A stretch of DNA of 64,000 bases from Rhodoferax sp. (lineage in GTDB: Bacteria > Pseudomonadota > Gammaproteobacteria > Burkholderiales > Burkholderiaceae_C): positions 1 to 64,000 of the forward strand of contig JACKLK010000002.1 in assembly GCA_024236015.1 (NCBI GenBank), in the 5' to 3' direction. Within the stretch, counting starts at the first letter, position 1. Every line of letters starts with the position of its first letter. The notes below the pieces were generated by a model, which saw only the letters and a list, made by a program, of their open reading frames with translations, searched no databases and was not told where the DNA came from. The translations under genes were made by a program, and so were the position numbers. This document shows, piece after piece, positions 39,401 through 54,400 of the stretch.

Positions 39401-42400
39401 CGGCCGCCGTGGCCTCCTTGGCCACCGCTGCCGCCGTACAGGCCGACCGGATAGACGACGGCGACGTAGGATCCGGAGCCGCCACCGCCGCCGCCGCCGC
39501 CGGAGCCGCCGCCACCACCGCCGCCGCCACCGGAACCGCCGCCGCCGCCCTGGCCGCCGCCGCCACCACCGCCACCGGAGATCGACTCTCCACTGCCGGT
39601 GTTCAGGCCGGCGCGGCCGGAATTGCCGCCACTGCCCGAGTTGCCGATGCCGCCGTCGTAGACGGAGCGCGTACTGCTGTTGTTGTCGCCGCCGCCACTG
39701 CCCCCGGCCGTGCCGGTGCCGCCTGTGGCGAAGTCACCGGGCGCGCCGCCGCCCTTGCCGTCGCCCGCCGCGCCGCGCGTGCCGCCGCTGACAGAGGAGC
39801 CGGCGTTGTAGTAGTAGGCGCCCCCGGCACCGCCGCTGCCGCCGCTGTTGACTCCGGAGCCTCCGGCCGAGCCGGCGCGACCGTAGTCACCGCTGGTGCC
39901 GGTGCCGCCATAACCGCCCACGGCGCCGTCCTTGCCGGACTTGCCGTAATAGCCGGTGAATCCGTCCGCACCGCTGCCGCCGGCGCCGCCATCGCTGGTG
40001 GTGCCCGAATTGCCGCCGCCGTTGCCGCCGGTGCCGCCGTCGCCACCCGAACCGCCCAGGCCGCCGGTGCCGCCGGTGCCGCCGCCGGCACCCGAGGTGC
40101 GGCCGGTTGCCGAGAAGTTGAAATAGGCCGCACTGGAGATCGTCACGTCGTTCGCGACCTGGATCGACAGGCCGTTGCCTCCGATCGCCGAGACGTAGGT
40201 GTTGCCGGAGACGTTGAGGTTGCCGGCGAACTGGAACGAGGTGACGCCGCCGGATTGCGTGGCCGTGAAGCGCACGCCAGGGTTGGACAACGGCAGGTAG
40301 TTGCCGTTCAGGTAGTAGTAATACGTGCTCGCGTTGCCGTAGTAGACGACCTCGTAGTTGTCGAGTTGCCGGTTCCGGTTGTTGTCGGAGATGATCCTGG
40401 CATTGCTGGTGTCGAACAGCAGGGAGCCGGACAACGTGACGGTCTCGACCGAGACCGGGCTCGCGCCGGCGGCGCCGTAGTAGGTGGTCGACGCGAGCTC
40501 GATGGTGTCCATCAGCGCCGTGCCGCCGGTCCAGCGCACCTCGGTGACCGCCGCGAATTTCACGGGGTCGAACACGAAGCGCTGGAACACCGGCTTGCCG
40601 GTGGCCGGGTCAGTGCCCGAGGCGGTGAAGGTCTGGCTCACCGATGAACCGTTGGCCGTCGTGGCGCTGAAGGTCACGCTGTGCGCGTTGCCGGTGTAGG
40701 AGGCCAGCGACATCGCTCCGAGGGCGAACACGCCATCGCTGACGCCGTCGTTGTCGGCATCGCGGAACAGGCGGAAGGTGTTGCCGGTGCCGGCGCCGCG
40801 CGCGGCCGGGCTGACCTGGCTGTCCTGGCCGATCGCCGCATTGCTGACCAGGCTGAAGCCGTCTTCCCAGTACCGGGTGCTGCTGCCGCCGGTCAGGCCG
40901 TCGAAGTCCATCGCCGTGTCGAAGTTGGCCTGGGTCTGCGCGGTGACCGGCACCAGCACGACCTGTCCGGCGGTGAGTTCCACACGGTTGCCGTCGACCT
41001 GGCCCTGCACGTCGCTGCCGATGCTGCTGACCACGTCCAGCGCGTCGTCGGCACTGCCGCCGAGGATGCGGATGTGTTGCGCCCCTTCGGCCGACAACAC
41101 GTACAGGCGGCCGCTGCCGGCATCGGCCTCCACCGCCGCGCCGTCGGTGACGGTCCAGTGCACGGCCGTCGCGTTCAGGCTGTTGTCGATGACCAGTTCC
41201 TCCACGCCCAGGCGCAGGCTGGCGAACTGGTCGGGGACGGACGGTGCGTCGTCGATCCGCACGGTGACCGTGTCCTCACCGGTGTCGCCCGTCAGGCTGG
41301 TGATCTTGGAGCCCAGCGTCAGGACGGTGAAATGGTCGTCACCCGCGCCACCGCCGACGGCCACCGTGGTGTTGTCCATGTTGTGGTCGATCGCGAGGCG
41401 GTCGTTGCCACTGCCCAGCTTCACCTGCAATTGCCCGATGCCCTCGAAGCCGATGGCCCCGAGCGTCATGCCGCTGAGCACGCCGGCATGGCCGGCACCA
41501 CCCAGCGTGCCGTTGCCTTGCGCCGTCGTCGCGGACAGGTCGATGATCAGCGTGTCGCCATCCTCGTCCTGCGCCAGGTTCGACACGGCAATCTCCGCGC
41601 CGGCATTGCGGATGGTCGCGGTATCGGTACCCTTGCCCAGTTCGGCCGTCAACACGTGGCGGTTGTTGTCGATCTCGAGCTGGTCGCCGCCGTCGCCCAG
41701 ATACAAGGCCGTCATCGTCGCGGTATCGTGCACCTGGACCGTGTCTCCGGAGTCACCGAGGAACACCTCGAGCATGCTGAAACCGGTGAAGTCCACGTCG
41801 CCGCCGAAACCGGTGACCTTGCCGTGGCCGTCCGCGCCGCGATCGAGCGCCAGGAAGCTCTGCACGCCGCTGGCCAGTTGCAGACGGTCGTCGGCCTGGC
41901 CACCGCCGCTCAGGCGCAGGCTGGCCGCGATGTCCGACAGGCTGTCGCCGACGCCGGTGCCGCCCGCGGCGATCCGGTCGTTGCCCGCACCGGTGTCCAC
42001 CGTGGTTGCCTGCAGGATGCCGGTGATGGCCAGCATGTCGTTGCCGCCGCCGAGCTGCAGGTCGAGGGCCTCGAAGCCGCGGTAGTCGACCCCCCGGTTC
42101 TCGTTGATCTCGGTCTGGTCGGCGGAACCCATGCCCAGGCCGGTCAGCCGTGTGGTCCCGAGTGCACCCGCATTGTTGGCGCTGTCGTCGGCGTCCACGG
42201 CCCGGAAGCGGTCCGTGCCCTCGCCGCCGTCGATGTACAGCAGGCCGTCGATCGCGCCCAGGCCGCTACCGCTGGCGCCCAGTGTCAGCAGGTCGCCGCC
42301 GTCGCCCAGATGGACCGAGGTCGTGGTGTCGGCGTGGGTCGAGGTCACGGTGACCGTGTCGGCCTCCGTGCCCAGCGTCAGGTCGAGCTGTTCCAGGCCC

Positions 42401-45400
42401 GTGTAGACGATGCCCTCGCCCATGCCGAAGCCGGTGATGTCCGTGGCACTCAGATGGCCGCTGTTGGCGCCACCGTCGCCGCTGTCGTCGACCCGCAGAT
42501 GGTCGTGGCCGTCGGCGCCGCCGACGATGGTCAGCCGCTGCAGGAAAGCGTCGAGCACGCCGCCGGTATTGCTGCCTGGCGTGGCCTGGCTGCCGACATG
42601 GAACACATCGTCGCCACCGGCGCCGTCCACGCGGGTGCGCGTGGCGGTGCCGACCAGGCTGAAGACATCGTTGTCGCTGCCGCCGGTGATGGAGACCGAC
42701 GTGGCGCGGATCACGCCCTGCAGGTCGACTTCGGCACCGATGTTCTGGTCGGCGTCGCCGACGTCGACGGCCAGTGTCACCGTGCCGCCGGCCTGGATCA
42801 GGCTGCCGGCGGCCGCGCGGAAGTCGTCGCCTGCGGACAGGGCGATATTGCCGGCCAGTGCGCGGATCACCGCGGCGGCGCCCAGCAGCATGTCTTCGCC
42901 GACCGGATCCGATCCGGCGGCGTGGTCGAGCACGCGCAGGTCGATGTTGCCCGCGACCGACGTGACCTTGGCGATCCCCATCGCGCCCAGCACATCGGTG
43001 ATGATGACGTCGCCCTGGGCGCTCGCGTGCAGGCTGGAGCCGGACACGTCGATCTCCAGCGGGTTGGCCGCCGTGCCGATGCTGCCGCCGATGGCGTCCA
43101 GGATGATGTCGGGTGCGCTGATGTCCGCACCCGCCGCAGCGTTGGCGTCGAGAATCGAACCGGCCGCGGTGAGCGCGATGCTGCCAGACAGCGAAACGGC
43201 GCGTTCCACGTTCAGGTTGCCGCTGACTTCCAGCACCGCGATGCCGTCGGCCGCGCTGGCCGAGAACCGGTTGGAGTCGATGCGGATCGGCGCTTCCCGC
43301 GTGCCGACGGCGCCGCCGCCGGCTTCCAGCGTCACGGAGTCGCTGTCCAGGCGCGCCGTATCGTCGGCGGACACGATGTCGCCGTCGCCGCTGCGGATCA
43401 GGCTGCTGCCGTAGGGGTTGGCCACCCGTGCGTTCAGCACGACGTTGCCGCCGCCGCTGGCGTCGATGCGCAGGTCGGTGGCACCGGTGACGGTGCGGGT
43501 GATCGGCGTGAAGCCGCTCTTGCTGGCGACATTGACGGTGATGCTCGAGCTGAAGTTGCCCGAGCGGTTGATCACGTCGATGGCATTGATGTGCAGGTCG
43601 AGCGCCGACGCGTTGGCGATCGTGACGCTTTCGTAGCCGGTCACGAACTCAAACGTGGGCGCGCCGCGGATGACCGACGACGAGCTGCCCGAGCCCGATA
43701 CCCCGGGGGCGTCGACGGTCCTGACGTAACTCACCGGGTTGATCCGGAACACGATGCTGCCCGACAAGGCGCCGGTGTTGGCGATGTCGTCGACGACGAT
43801 GTCGTTGCCCGCCTTGTGGAAGCCGATGTTGATCTGGCTGGTGACGTTGCCGTCGGCGTCGATCACCAGCTCCGGGCTGGGCGCGCCGAGCATGACGACG
43901 GTGGCGTCGAACTCGATGGTCTGGTTCAGCGTCAGCGAACTGGTGCCGGCTTCGCTGCCGAAGTCGATCAGCGCGCCCTCCTTGACCAGGGTCAGCGTGT
44001 AGGTCGGGCTGGGCGCGGTGTTGGCCTCGACCAGCAGGTTGCGCGTGCGCAGCGTGGCGCCGGCATCGGCGTCCACCAGCGTGTCGGCGCGCAGCGTGTT
44101 GTGGCCCTCCGGATCGGTGTCACCGCCCAGGCCGTTGGTGATGGCCGTGGCCGTGGCCGCGCTGGCCAGCCTGTCCTGGTAGGCGCCGAGCGTGAGCATG
44201 TCGCGGCCATACAGGTTGGCCCCGTCGTGCACCTTGGTGGTGGCGTCCGAGCGCGTGTCGAGTTCGGCCGTGGCGTCCGAGTCGGCACCGGCCGCGCTGG
44301 CTTCGCTGCGTGCGATCACGCTGGCGTCGAGTGCGCGCGTGCGCGCCTGCACGGTCAGTGTCTGGCCAGCGATGTCGGCCGCGCCGATGTCCACCGTGGT
44401 GGTGGTGCCGTTGATCGTGCCCTTGGCGATCGTCGTCGTGTTGGCGCCGAGCCCGCCGGCGTCGACCTCGGCGATGACGTCGAGTTCGGTCGAGCGCAGC
44501 GCCTCGACCCGCATCGCGCCGCCGGCGCTCAGGCTGGCGCCAGCGCCGACATCGGTGCGCACCGTGTCCGAGATCGTGGCATGGGCCTCGGACTTGGCGA
44601 TGTCGATCAAGGCTCCGCTGCCGCCGTCGGAGTCGGCGTCGGCATGGCTGGTGCTGTCGCTGCGCACCGTGAAGCTGCCGGTGGTGGCCAGCTGCGCCCC
44701 TGCCCGTATGTGGGTCTGGGTGTCGTGGGTCAGGTTGGCATGGGTCTCGATCAGGCCGACCGCGATGCCGCCGCCCGAGATGCTGTCGGCGTCGGCCTCG
44801 GCGGTCTGGTCGGACGTGGCCAGGATGGACACGGTGCCGGTGGCCGCCAGCGTGGCGTCGGCGCCGAAGGTGGTGGTCGTGGTGGCATGGCCATTGGCCG
44901 TGGAGTTGCCGACGGCGCCCGCGCCCAGGCCGATGCCCAGCGTGAACAGGTCGGTCTGCGCGCGGTCGTGGGAGTCGGACTTGAGCGTGAAGCCGGCGGA
45001 GCGGATCTGCGCGCCGTCGCCGACCGAGGCCGTGGTGCTGCCGTTGTTGGTGGCCGTGGACTTGAAGATGCTGACCGCAATGGCACCCCCGGAGCCGCCG
45101 CGAGCGGCGGCATGGGCATCGGAGTCGAGCGCCAGTGCCTCGATGGTGACGTCGCCGCTGGAGGTGACGACGGCATCGTTGCCGATGCCGGCCTCGACCT
45201 TGGAGGCGATCGTGACCTCGGCTTCGCCGCCGCCGCCGGCGATGGCACCGCCGTTGGCCGCCACCAGCGCCACGTCGGCGTCGGTGTCGTTGCGGGCCGA
45301 CACGACCAGGCCGCCGGAGACGACGGTGCTGCGGCTGCCCAGCCAGGCGCGGGTCTTGCCGCGTTCGTTGCCGCTGCCCACCTTGGCGTAGCCGAACATC

Positions 45401-48400
45401 GCACCGACGGCGATGGCGCCCAGCGCGCCGCCGTCGGCGTCGACGTCGATGTGCAGTGTCGAATCGGCGTCCAGCGCGACCGTGCCCGTGGCCCGGACCT
45501 GCGCGTCGTCGCCGATGCTGGCCTCGGTGTTCACGTCGATGGTGGCGACGACGATGCCGGCCGCCAGTGCGCCGGTGCCGCCCACCGCCATGGCGGCCGC
45601 GGTGATCGCGCTGGAGCCGAACGAACCGATGCTGGCGTTGCTGGTGGCCTGGACCGTGACGTTGGTCACGCCCGGTGCGGCGCCCTCGAGCCCGATCTGT
45701 GCGAAGTTGCCCACGTGGGCCTGGGTGTTGCCGTTGGCCTCGGCGACGACCACGGCCGCGCCCAGGCCGCCGATGATGCCGCCCGCGGCACCGACGGTGG
45801 AGACATGGATCGCGACGCCGCGGTCGGCGGTGATGCGGATCTGGTCGGCGCCCAGGATGCGCGCGCCGGTGGCGGTGTCGGTGCGGTCTTCCAGGAAGGC
45901 GCGCACGTCGCTGTTGTCGGTCACGACGGCGACCGCGCCGGCGACGCCGAAGCTGCCGCCCAGGCCGCCGGTGACGCCGAGCACCGACAGGTCGGCCTTG
46001 AGCCGTGCGTCCAGTGTCACGTCGCCGCTGCCGTCGACGCTGGCGGCGCGCACGATGGCGCCCGAACCGATGAAGGCCTGGACCTGTTCGCCCAGGTTCA
46101 GGATCGCGATGCCGGCGCCGATGCCGGCGCCGCCGACGCCCAGGCCGCCACCGACCATGGTCAGCTGCACCCGTTCGCGGGCGTCGAGGTCGACATGGCG
46201 CCCCGCGTCGACGTTGGCATTGCGCGCGATGAAGGCATTCGTGCCGCGGGGCACCGTGACCTCGGCCACCGAGGCGCTGTCGGCCACGTTGGCGCCGATG
46301 GCGCCGCTGGCCGCGTTGTCGGGCGTGCCGTCGTCGAACGAGGTCTGCGCGGCGCTGGCGGCGCTGCGCTGGTCGTCGGCGCCTAGTTGCGAGCCGCCGG
46401 CGCCCGAGAGATTGCCCAGCAGGCTGGACACGCTGGAGGCCTGCGATTGCGAGTCCGCCAGGCCGGCAACGGTGCCGGTCTGGTTGCCGTTGCTGTCCCG
46501 GCCCACCAGCACGTTCTGGTCTTCGCCGGTGCCGTCGTTGTTGGTGTCGTAGGCGTAGCTGCCGGTCAGGTTGCCGCCCAGCGCATACACCGCGATGGCG
46601 GCGCCCACGCCGACCGCACCGCCGGCGGCGCTGACGACATAGGAGCCGACGTCCCGGTCGGCCAGCGCGCTGACCGCGATGTCGCGCCGTGCGCGCACGT
46701 CGTTGCCGGCGATGAAGGCGGTGGTGTCGTTGCGCACGATGCCCACGTCCACGCCGCCGGACACGCCACCGAAGGCGCCACCGGCCACCGTGCCGTCGAC
46801 GACACGCATGGTCAGGTCGTTGAGCGCGGCCACGTGCACGTCCTGGTTCGCATGGGCATCGGTGGCGTCCACGTTGACGTTGGCGCCGGCCGCGATGAAG
46901 GCGCGGGTGTCGGAGTCCAGCACGTTGACGGTGATGGAGCCGGCCACGCCGAAGTTTGCGCCGCCGGCACCGGCGGCCGCGACCGCGACCAGGTTCTCGC
47001 TGGACTGCGCGATCACCGCCACGCCACGCACGTTGTGCGCCGCGGTGCTCAGGCCGAACACGCCGGCGTCGCTGAGCGTGCCGTCGTACACCGTCATCGC
47101 CGAGGACTGGCCCTTGGCGTCGATGCTGGCGCTGGCGATCCAGGCACGCGTGTCCTTGTTGACGACGTTCACGCCGATGCTGGCGCCGACGCCGCCGCCG
47201 GTCAGGCCGATGCCCACGGCACCGGCGACCACGTCCAGGTCGGTGGCATCGACGGCCGTGACCAGCAGGTTGCCGGTGGCGTCGATCATCGCGCCGTTGT
47301 CGACGAAGGCATGGGTGGTGTTGTTCAGCACGAACACCGAGACCGCGCCGGCCACGCTGACCGTGCCCGAGCCGGCCACCGAGATGCTGATCGACAACAC
47401 GTCTTCGGCCGCTTGGGCCCGGACCTCGACGTCGCGCATCGCGTCGACCTGGGCGGACTTGCCGACCCAGGCCTTGGTGGTGTTGGTCACGACGTTGACC
47501 AGCGCACCGGGCGTGACCGCGACGTTGCCCGCGATCGACAGGCCGCCGGCGACGCCCAGGTGCTGGTAGTCGTTGGCGGCGGCAACCAGCACCGACTGCG
47601 CTGCGTTTTCACCCGTGTCGTCCTGGTTGATGCGCGCGTTGTCGGCGATGTAGGCCTGCGTCGTGCTGTGCATCACGTTGACCGAGGCCGAGACCTGGAC
47701 CGCCGTGGTGCCGGCGAACCCGGCGCCGACGCTGTAGGCGGCGATGTCGTCGCGGTTCACCGCGGTCACCGCGACCCCGGTGAAATTCTGGCGCGTGCCG
47801 GGCGTGGCGATGCGCTGCGCGGTGAGCTGCGCGTCGGTGACGTCGTCGTTGGCGATGTCGACCGGGCTGACCTGTCCGTCGGCGGTGCCGCCATAGGCAC
47901 CCGAGCCGATCGTGACCGTGCCGTCGCGCACGTCGATGCCGGCGCGCTGCGCCTTGGCGTCGACCGAAACGCCATGGCCGATCCAGGCCTGGGTGTTCTT
48001 GGTCACGACCGGAACGGCCGCGGCCCCGCCGATGCCGGCCGTGCCGCCGGCGGCGATGCTGCCGCTGACGATGTCGATCTCGTTGGCGTCTTCGGCCGCG
48101 ACCTGGACGTTGCCGCCGGCAGCGACGGCCGCCGCCGCGTAGCTGACCGCGTCCACCGTCTTGCCGCCTTCGATGTAGGCCTGCGTCGTGATGTCCAGCA
48201 CGTAGACGTCGATCGCACCGGCGATGCCGACGTCGAGCCCGCCGCCGCCGGCGGCCGCCACCGAGACGATGGTCTCGTCCGACCAGGCCTGCAGGCGCAC
48301 GTCGGATTGCGCATCGACGCGCGCGCCGCTGGCGATCCAGGCCTTGGTGTTCTTGACGAAGACGCCGGTGTCGACACCGGCACCGATGCCGGCCGTGCCG

Positions 48401-51400
48401 CCGAGCGCGACCGAGCCGGCCACGCCGACATGGTTGGTGCGGTCGGAGGCCAGCACCAGTACGCCCTGGTCGGCGTGTTCGCCCGCCGTGCCCTGGTTGA
48501 TGCGGGCGTTCTCGGCGATCGAGGCCGTGGTGCTGCGCGCCAGCACCGTGACGGCGGCCGAGCCGGCCACCGAGGCGCGCGCCGCGGCCGCGCCACCGAC
48601 GGCGACGGTATGGATGTTCTCGAAGGCCACGGCGGTAACCGCCAGGCCCTTGATCGCGCTGGTCTGCGGCACGCCGGACGCCGATTGCGTGCCGGTGGGA
48701 GCGAGCAGCCCGGCGCCGTTGCCCTTGGCATCGACGACCGCGCCGGCGCCGACATAGGCGGCGACCTGGCTCTTGTCGACCTGCAGCGCCACGCCGGCGC
48801 CCACGGCGTTCTGGCCCAGCGCCACGCCGCCGGCCACGTTGGTCATGGTCAGGTCGTCGAGCGCCGACACCAGCACGCTGCCGTCGGCGGTGACGGAGCG
48901 CGTGCCGCTGATGTAGGCCGTGATGTCGTGCGCGACGATGTTCATCGACACCGAGCCGCCGAGCGCGAACTGGTCGGCGGCCGCGCCGCCGACGGTGACG
49001 CTGACCAGGTGCGAATCCGCGTCTTCGGGCAGGTCGATGCGTTCGCTCTCGTCCCACACCTGCACGCTGGCCGGCACCGCGCCAGCCGGCGCCTGGTAAC
49101 CGGCCACGACGACCACGTCGCGGCCGGCGACCACCTGGGTGTTGTCGATATAGGCGGTGATCTGGTCGGTGGCCGTGGAGTCGCGGTTCACGACCTCGGG
49201 GTTGGCGACGTCGAAGCTGCCGCCGATGTAGTTGTAGGCGATGGCGGCGCCCACGGCGTTGCCGCCGCCGCTGGTGGCGGCCGCAAAACCGCCGGCCACG
49301 GTGACCAGGGTGTCGGACTCGGTCGCGCGCACCGACACATCGCGGCCGGCCTCGACGCTGGAGCTGTTCCGGATGTGCGCATCGACGCTGTTGGCGATCG
49401 AGTTGACGGTCAGCGATCCGCCCAGCGCGAACGATACGCCGCCGCCACCCACGCCCATGGCGACCGACACCAGCGTGGCACTGGAGCTGGCCGACAGCTG
49501 GATGCTCGAGCCGGCGTTGCGCGCGTCGAGCGTGGCGTCCTCGACATAGGCGCGCACCTGGTTGGTGATGACGTTGAAGCTCACGGCCGCGCCGATGGCG
49601 GTCTTGCCGGTGGGCGAGACCGCGATGCCGCCGGCGATGGAGACGATCACGGAGTTGTCGGCCGCGGTCACCGTGATGTCGCCGCCGACGCTGATCGCAT
49701 CCTTGGCGCCCACGGTGTCGACGATGTAAGCGTTCATCGTGTTGCTGATCTGGTTGATCAGCAACGAGCCGGCGCCGGCCAGCTTGCCGGAGCCGCCGGT
49801 GGTGGCGGCCACGCCGATGGCGACGCCGCCGATCTCGGCGTCCGAGGTTGCCTCGATGGTCAAGGCGCCGTCGCTGGTCAGGCTGACGTTGTCCAGGTAG
49901 GCCGAGACATCGTTGTCGATCTCGTTGTAGCCGATGGCCGCGCCGATCGCGTTGCTCGAGGACACACCGACCGCACCGGCGACGGCGACGATGCCGGAGT
50001 CGTCCACGGCCTTGACCGTGGTGTTGGTGGCTGTGCCATTGCCGGCTTTCTCGGTGACGCTGGCGTTCTTGATCCAGGCCTCGGTCTTGTTGGTGGTCAG
50101 GTTGACCGACAACATCGCGCCCAGGCCGACCTTGCCGTCCTTGCCGCTGACGCCGACACCGGCGCCGAACGCGAAGATGCGCGGGTCGCTGTCGGGGTTG
50201 TCGTTGATCGCCGAGACCTCCAGCGTGTTGCCGCCGATGCCGATGCTGCCGTTCTGGATGTAGGAGCGGGTGATGGTGGGCCGCGCGTCCGAACCCAGGA
50301 TGTTGGCGCCCACGCCCAGGCCGACGCCGGCCTTGCCGCCGTAGGCCACGCCGCCGCCGACGGCGATGATGCGGGCGTTGTCCGAGGTTCTGACCGTCAG
50401 GTTGCCGCCGATGTCGGCGTCGACGCCGTCCAGGTAGGCCTGGGTGTCGTTGTAGACCATGTTCAGCGAGAACGAGCCGGCGATTGCGATGCCGTCGTCG
50501 CCGTTGGTGAACGCGCCGCCGGCGCTGATGCTGACCAGGTCGCCGCTGCGGCGCGCGCCGAGCTGCATCGCGTCGGTGGTCGTGACATGGGTGTCGAGCA
50601 CGTAGGCCAGCGTGGTGGCGCCGATCTCGTTGTAGCTGAAGGCGCCGGCCAGCGACTTGGAGTTGTTCTCGCTGGTCTTGACCACGGCGGCGCCGCCGGT
50701 GATGGCGAGCTGGAACAGCTGGTCGTCGGCGTCCACCTTGACGCCGGAGGCCTGGATATGGCCGGCGTCGACAATGGAGGCCTGCGTCGTGTCGTTGATC
50801 CGGTTGACGGCCACCGCCGCGGCCACGCTGATGCCGGTCGGGGGCGGTTCGGCATCGACGCCCAGGATCTTCTGCGCCTTGAGCGGCGTGTCGGCCGGCA
50901 CGGGTTCCTGCGGCTCGCTGCTGGAGAAGGCGCCGGCCATGCCGAAGGTCAGGATGCGGCCGGTCACGATGGCCTTGACGTCGACCGCGTCGGACACGTC
51001 GATCTGCACGTCGGCGCGCGGATCGGCCGCGCCGCTGCGACGCTCCGCATCGCCGATGACGGCGCGGGTCGTGCGGTCGACCTGGTGGATGGCGATGGAC
51101 ACGCCCACGCCCAGTCCTTCACCCTTGGCGATGCCGCCGTTCCAGGCGATCTGGGTCTCCAGGCTGCCGGCATAGATGCGCGCATTGCGCCCGGTCACGA
51201 AGGCCAGGCCGCTGAGCTGGGCCAGCGTGTCGCTGGTCTGCGAGACCCAGGACACGGTGCCGCCGATCGCGTATTTGCCGCCTTCGCCGCCGGCCTGGTT
51301 GAACGCGAAGCCGGTGATGGCCTCTTCGGCCTTGATGTTGAAGCCGCCGTCGCTGCCGCTGTACACGTGCGCGCCGTCGCCGACCGTGGCATGGGTGGTG

Positions 51401-54400
51401 TTGCCCAGCACGCTGATGAAGATCGCGCCGCCGAAGCCGCCTTTTTCGCCGCTCGAGCCGACCGGTTTGACGGCCAGCTTGCGGTCGAAGTCCGGGCTGA
51501 ACGGATCGAGCGTGGCGGCCGGCAGGTTGAACGCGAAGATGCCGGTCATGTTGATGGTCTGCATGTAGGTCGTCGCTTCGACCGAGACCACCTGTTCGCC
51601 ACCCAGGCCGTCGTCGCGCCGCGCCGCCTGGTTGCCATGCGGATTGACGGCGTCGTCGCGCCAGTCCACATCCTGGTTGATGCGCACCATCGGCTCCACG
51701 ATGGCCTTGGATGTGTTGTTGATCACCAGCACCGTGACCGAGCCGGCGACGCCGACGTTGTCGGCCGTGGCCGTGCTGCGGGTCCAGCTGTTGAACAGGC
51801 CCGACTGGATGCCGAAATAACCGTCCAGGTACTTGTCGATCGCCTGGTATCCCTCGGCCTGCACGGCATCGAGGAACTCGCCGGCCGTGGTGGGCACGAA
51901 GGCGTCCGGGCGGGTCAGGAACGGATAGGTGATGTTCGAGATGACGCGCGTGGCGCGCAAGGCGTCGAGTTCGGCGCCCGAGGCGACCGTGGCCGTGGCC
52001 GTGTTGTTCAACACGCCCACCGACACCGCCACGCTGACCGTGTTGGGTGCGCTTTCGCCGGAGCTGCTGCCGTTGGCGTTCTCCTGCGGCTCGGTGTCGG
52101 ATTCCGCGGTGAGCTGGTAGGTCTGGCTGATGCCGGCCGTGACCTCCAGGTCTTCGTTGGACTTGAGTTCGGCATCGAGCCCGACGGTGGCCGTGACCGT
52201 GTGATCGGTATAGACCACGGCCAGGCCGCCGGCCACGCTGAGGCTGCCGCTCGATCCGGAGCCGGTCTTGTCGGTGTTGTCGCGGTAGTCCTTGGTCAGC
52301 GCCTGGAAGATCTTGTCGGTGACATTGGGGTTGATCTTCTCCTTGGCCGCCTCGAACTTCTGCCACTTGGTCTTGGGGCCGTCGTTGCGGTCTTCGGAGC
52401 TCAGCCCGGCGCCGCCGGAGGCCTTGTCGGAGGCGTCCAGGCTGGCCTGCACGCCGATGCCGGTGGAGAAGCCGGAGTCCAGCACATGGGTGGCGGACAG
52501 GCTGAATCCGCTGGCGCCCGCGCCCACGGCGCCGATGTCGATCGCGATGCCGGCGCGCGCCTCGTTCTCGGACTCGGCCAGCTGCACCACCTGCTCGCCG
52601 ACGAAACGCTGGTCGCCATCCAGGTTGTACTCGTCGGTGCCGGTGATGATGTAGTAGGTCGCGCCGTTCTCCAGGCCGGCGATGGCCTCGGAGCCCTGGT
52701 GGTAGACGACGGCCTGGCCGAGTTCGAAGGTCTGGCCGAGCAGCGAGAAGTCCACCGTGCCGGCGCCGGTGAAGGCGGGATTGGCCAGCACGATGGTGTT
52801 GGTGTTGCCGTTGACGTCGGCGCCGGTGAAGCCCTTGTTGTTGGTGGCGATCGGCACGCCGGCGGTATCGGCCTTGAGGTCGATCGCATCGCCGTCGATG
52901 GCCTTCTGCTCGGTCAGCGCGAGCTGGATCCATTCGGACTCGTCGCGCGCGGTCGACAGGTCGTCGGCCAGCCGGATCACCACGTATTCCTGGCCATCGA
53001 CCAGACCGCCGATGCTGTTGCCGCGCCGGTTGCTGTAGACGATGGTGTCCTCGGTCTCGAGCGCATGCGCACCGACGTGGATCATGTCGAGCGCCGTGTC
53101 GACGAAGCCGGTCTTGCTCTCGTCGTCGACGGTGGGGTCGATCTCGATCTTGACCATCGAGCCGTCGTCCATGCGCGAGGTGACCGTCCCGTTGACCGTG
53201 GTCTGGACGTCGGCGGTGGAGAACTCGATGCCGAACGCGAGCGCGGCCTTGCCGTTGGCGAACAGGCCCGATTCGGCGATGGCCTCGGCTTCGGAGCTGC
53301 CGGCGGCACCGATGTTGGCGGTCTTGCCGGCGCTGATGCTCGCGCCCGCGGCCACCGTGACATGCGAGGTCAGGCTGGCGTCGGCCACGGCCAGTGCCAG
53401 GCCGACCTGGGACGAGCCCGGATTGGGCGTGGCCTTGGCCTCGCGTTCGGTCTTGGCCTCGATGTCGGCGGTGGAGGAGGCGTCCGAGGTGATGACGATG
53501 GCGTTGCCGGCACTGATGACGGCATTGGACTGGATGTCGACCGTGGCCTTGGTCGTCGCGTGGCTGTAGCCGATGCTGAACAGGCTGCCGAAGGCGGTGC
53601 CGGTGGCGTCCGCCGATGCCGTGGCATAGACGCCGATGGCACCGTCGCCCAGCAGGCTGGCGCCGTTGCCGACGACGACGCTGGCCTCGGACATCTTGAC
53701 CAGCACCTTGACCGGCAACGCGAACAGGCCGGCAACCTTGTCGGCCAGCGGCGAGATGAGGAAGTTGTCCACCAGGTTGCTGGCGCCCACCAGGTCGGCG
53801 AAGCTGCGGTCTTCGGCCTGCGCGATCAGGTAGATGCTGCCGCCGTCCAGCGTGGCGCCGGCGCCGACGTCGATCGACACCTTGCGGTTGGTGCCGAATA
53901 CCGGCGAGAGGTTCTCGAGTTCGGCACTGCCGAAGCGCCGTGCACGAAAGACGATGTCGTTCGCGTCGCCGACCGGATCGCGCGTGGACAGCGTGACGCC
54001 GGCCGCCACCGTGATGGTCTCGGCGAATGCCTCCAGGTAACCGCCACCGGTGGAGATGTTGCCGTTGAAGTGGACTTCGTCGGAGTCCAGGTCCCACACC
54101 ACCGGCGGTGCGCCGGCCTGGTTGCCGTACAGCAGCAGGTCGGCCGCGAATGCGCTGTCCAGCGATTCGACGGTGATCACGTCATGCCCGAGCAGGCCTT
54201 CGATGGTCAGCGAGGCCAGCGGATTGGCGAAGGTCAGGCTGCTGCTGGTGATGCCGCTGAGCAGGTCGAACAGGCTCAGGTCGCCGTAGCTGATCTCCAT
54301 CATGCCGGTGCTCGACAGGTCGGCGTCGCGCAGCGTGAGGGTGTCGTTGAACAAGGTGCCGCGCACGACCCGGTTGGCATCGTCGCCGGAGAGGATCTCC

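Noticed and set aside
39050..40115. Collagen-like triple-helix segment
   Set aside because: Gly is abundant but does not recur at every third residue over long stretches, and Pro is rare.
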